NCBI RefSeq assembly: GCF_014805625.2 | Contig: NW_023998414.1 | Location: forward strand, 38,326,148-38,390,147 | Length of the DNA: 64,000 nt | Reading direction: 5' to 3' | From: Glossina fuscipes | Taxonomy: Eukaryota > Arthropoda > Insecta > Diptera > Glossinidae | Shown here: one piece after another, positions 61,984 through 64,000 of the stretch | How positions within the stretch are numbered: the first letter of the stretch is position 1 | How the letters are laid out: every line of letters starts with the position of its first letter | Notes under the pieces: generated by a model | The model's input: only the letters and a program-made list of their open reading frames with translations | Told to the model about the DNA's origin: nothing | Databases searched by the model: none | Position numbers and translations under genes: made by a program

Positions 61984-63185
61984 CTTTACACCCTTTATAG
62001 TATAGGGTAAGTTTGCGGGGTCATCTGTAACACCTGAAAACAGTTGAGATAGGCCACACATTATTATATAGGATGATTCAGAATCATGCTCTGAATCATA
62101 TTAATTTTGTTTTTCTCTCTGTCTATCTGTCCATTTAGTTTTATTTTGTTCTACAGGCAGGTCGTAATTTTTTTGAGATATCTGCATGAAATTTTTGGAC
62201 TTGTACGTGTTTTGCTACAAAGACGAACGCTGTTGAAAATAGTTCGTATTCGGCAATTTTTTCGATCATTTCCCGTAACATAAGGTCTTACTTTGATAGC
62301 TCATTATGTGAAATAGTTGTGTAATTTTTAATTTTAATTTCGAACATAATAAATTTTCATCGGATGTAGGAATTTTTTAAATCCGCTGCCATAAAACCGT
62401 TCCTAGGGAAACTGAAGCAATTTTCAATATTTTTTGCTGAAAATTCATTCATAAATTGATGCTTCATTTGCCAAATCGATTAATTCCATAAAACAAGAAG
62501 TTGAGAAATATGATAAAATATTATAAATAAATTATTTATTATTCAGTGGCGAAAACGATTTTGTCATTTAGTGGTGTTCATACTTATTATTAGAGAAATT
62601 CGTTTTGAATATTGTACAGTTAGGAGCTCATGAACTATTTGATATTAAAATTTAATAAAATTCCAAAAATGGAGTTAATCGATTTGACAAGTGAAGCATT
62701 CAAATATCATATGATCTAGAAATTCACTTTATCGAACTTGGAGCATGTAGGCTTATTTTTTCAATTTCGATCCATATAAGAATTCTGATGAAAAACAAGT
62801 CTTTATATGCCGAGAAGGGGTAATTTTTAATATTTTATGATGAAAACTTGTCTTTAGTAAGTTAACCATAGGGTATTCGAAACAGATAGACCACCGTCAT
62901 TGAATCAAAGCCTTGCATTGCGTCAAAGTCTAATTTGTGGTTTGTTATGACGGAAGCAGCTGGAAAATAATAAGATCTTCGACAAGTACATTGAGTTCGT
63001 CAAATTTAGGTCACATTGACGTTTAAGGTTTCTCCAATATGAGGGCTTGCAAGAAGACTACGCGGTTATGTAAAATATGGTATAATTTTTTATGTATTTT
63101 TAGGAGAATGAATGAATGTCTACTTAGGCAAAATAGTGTAGGGTATCTAAAGGCCGAACTTATCTGACTACGGCATTCTTACTTG
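61984..63185 (+). mobile_element. Family A dispersed repeat, long copy
   Basis: It starts TTTATAGTATAGGGTAAGTT, then TTCAGAATCATGCTCTGAAT, CTGTCTATCTGTCC, TACAGGCAGGTCGTAATTTT, AAAGACGAACGCTGTTGAAA, a middle part with TTGATGCTTCATTTGCC/GTGAAGCATTCAAAT repeats, and the end TAGGGTATCTAAAGGCCGAA to CTTACTTG near 63182. It is about 500 bases longer than the 16.9-kb copy and may be two copies or carry an insertion. Confidence 0.6.
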
Positions 63186-64000
63186 TATTCTGCTAGAATC
63201 AGAAAACAAGTTATTTACCTTCTTTTCTTTTAACAAAGCAAATTTGATGGAACTTTTCGATATTCAATATTTAATTAAATTAATTAATTGATCTAATTTA
63301 CAATAGTAAATCAGTGATACAATAAAACTACAAACCTTTTAAAATCCAATCAATGGGAATTATTATATATATATAACACTTGAAAAGGATTACTTAAAGC
63401 ATACCATCGCTTAAAATTTGGAGAATGAAAGTAATATAGTAAGTAATCAAGTGTGATAAGTAAATCGCGATTCGAAATGTGAAAGCGCGATTATGATCCC
63501 TTCAAAATCAAAAGCATTTATAGTCGATTTTATATTATTACCTAAGCCTATACCATAGCTATTGGAATGTTCTGCTAAAATAAGATGTGTAGGCCTTTGA
63601 TATTCAACAAAAACGTCAGCCTTTCCTGCTTCTAATGAAACCGTATGTAGTCTATTATATAAAAGTTAAATGGACGGGATCTTTCAACAAAAGTTGTCAT
63701 TTTTAATCGATCATCCGAATAGATCGTCATGATAGACGGCACCATCCTGGCAAAAATTCCTTGTATCCACATCGATTGTATCAATTAAAGACCACAAAAA
63801 AAAAAAAGAAAGCTTATCAATATCGTTCAGAAAAGCACCCATTCACCGCCAGCATCTTCAAAAAGCTTCTGCCCGAAAATTGTCACGCGTAGCAGTTAAA
63901 AATTCGTTATGATCGATTATTTGCTTTAGGCTTTCGAAGATCTCGATGCAATAGCTTTGCTTGTTTAAACCGAAAATAAATTCCTTTTATATTCAGAACC
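63186..64000. other. Non-coding, nothing recognised
   Basis: No exon or element recognised up to the window end. Confidence 0.5.

Overview
The window looks like a piece of a dipteran nuclear genome, most likely from a higher (cyclorrhaphan) fly. The evidence is high A+T content, introns of 60-80 bases with fly-like splice sites, an insect PDGF/VEGF-type growth factor gene, and dense old Tc1/mariner and GTCY-microsatellite repeat copies. The species cannot be fixed from sequence alone.

Real genes lie only in the first 16.3 kb. (1) 4340-8133 (+): the 3' part of a Pvf gene, a secreted PDGF/VEGF-like ligand. It has a cystine-knot domain followed by a cysteine-rich tail; the exon with the start codon and signal peptide is not visible. 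(2) 10273-11752 (-): a four-exon gene, 429 codons, convergent with Pvf, encoding an unrecognised protein with an NTF2-like look, acidic linkers and a basic proline/threonine-rich tail. (3) 15700-16231 (+): a complete three-exon thioredoxin-domain-containing protein 17 gene (TXNDC17/TRP14), divergent from gene 2. The three share no pathway that the sequence reveals.

From 16.3 kb to the end (about 47 kb) I find no intact protein gene. This stretch holds simple repeats, six decayed mariner remnants, three dispersed repeat families (called A, B and C here) that carry GTCT/GTCC-type microsatellites, tRNA-derived SINE-like copies, a full-length but broken histone H3 pseudogene (44110-44480, -), and a 400-N gap whose two flanks are the same 47 bases.

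I see no unequivocally new biological system. The items most worth a second look are the lone H3 pseudogene, the putative tRNA-derived SINE family, the mariner family present at both 43 kb and 60 kb, the unrecognised NTF2-like gene, and the ambiguous GC/GT splice donor in Pvf.
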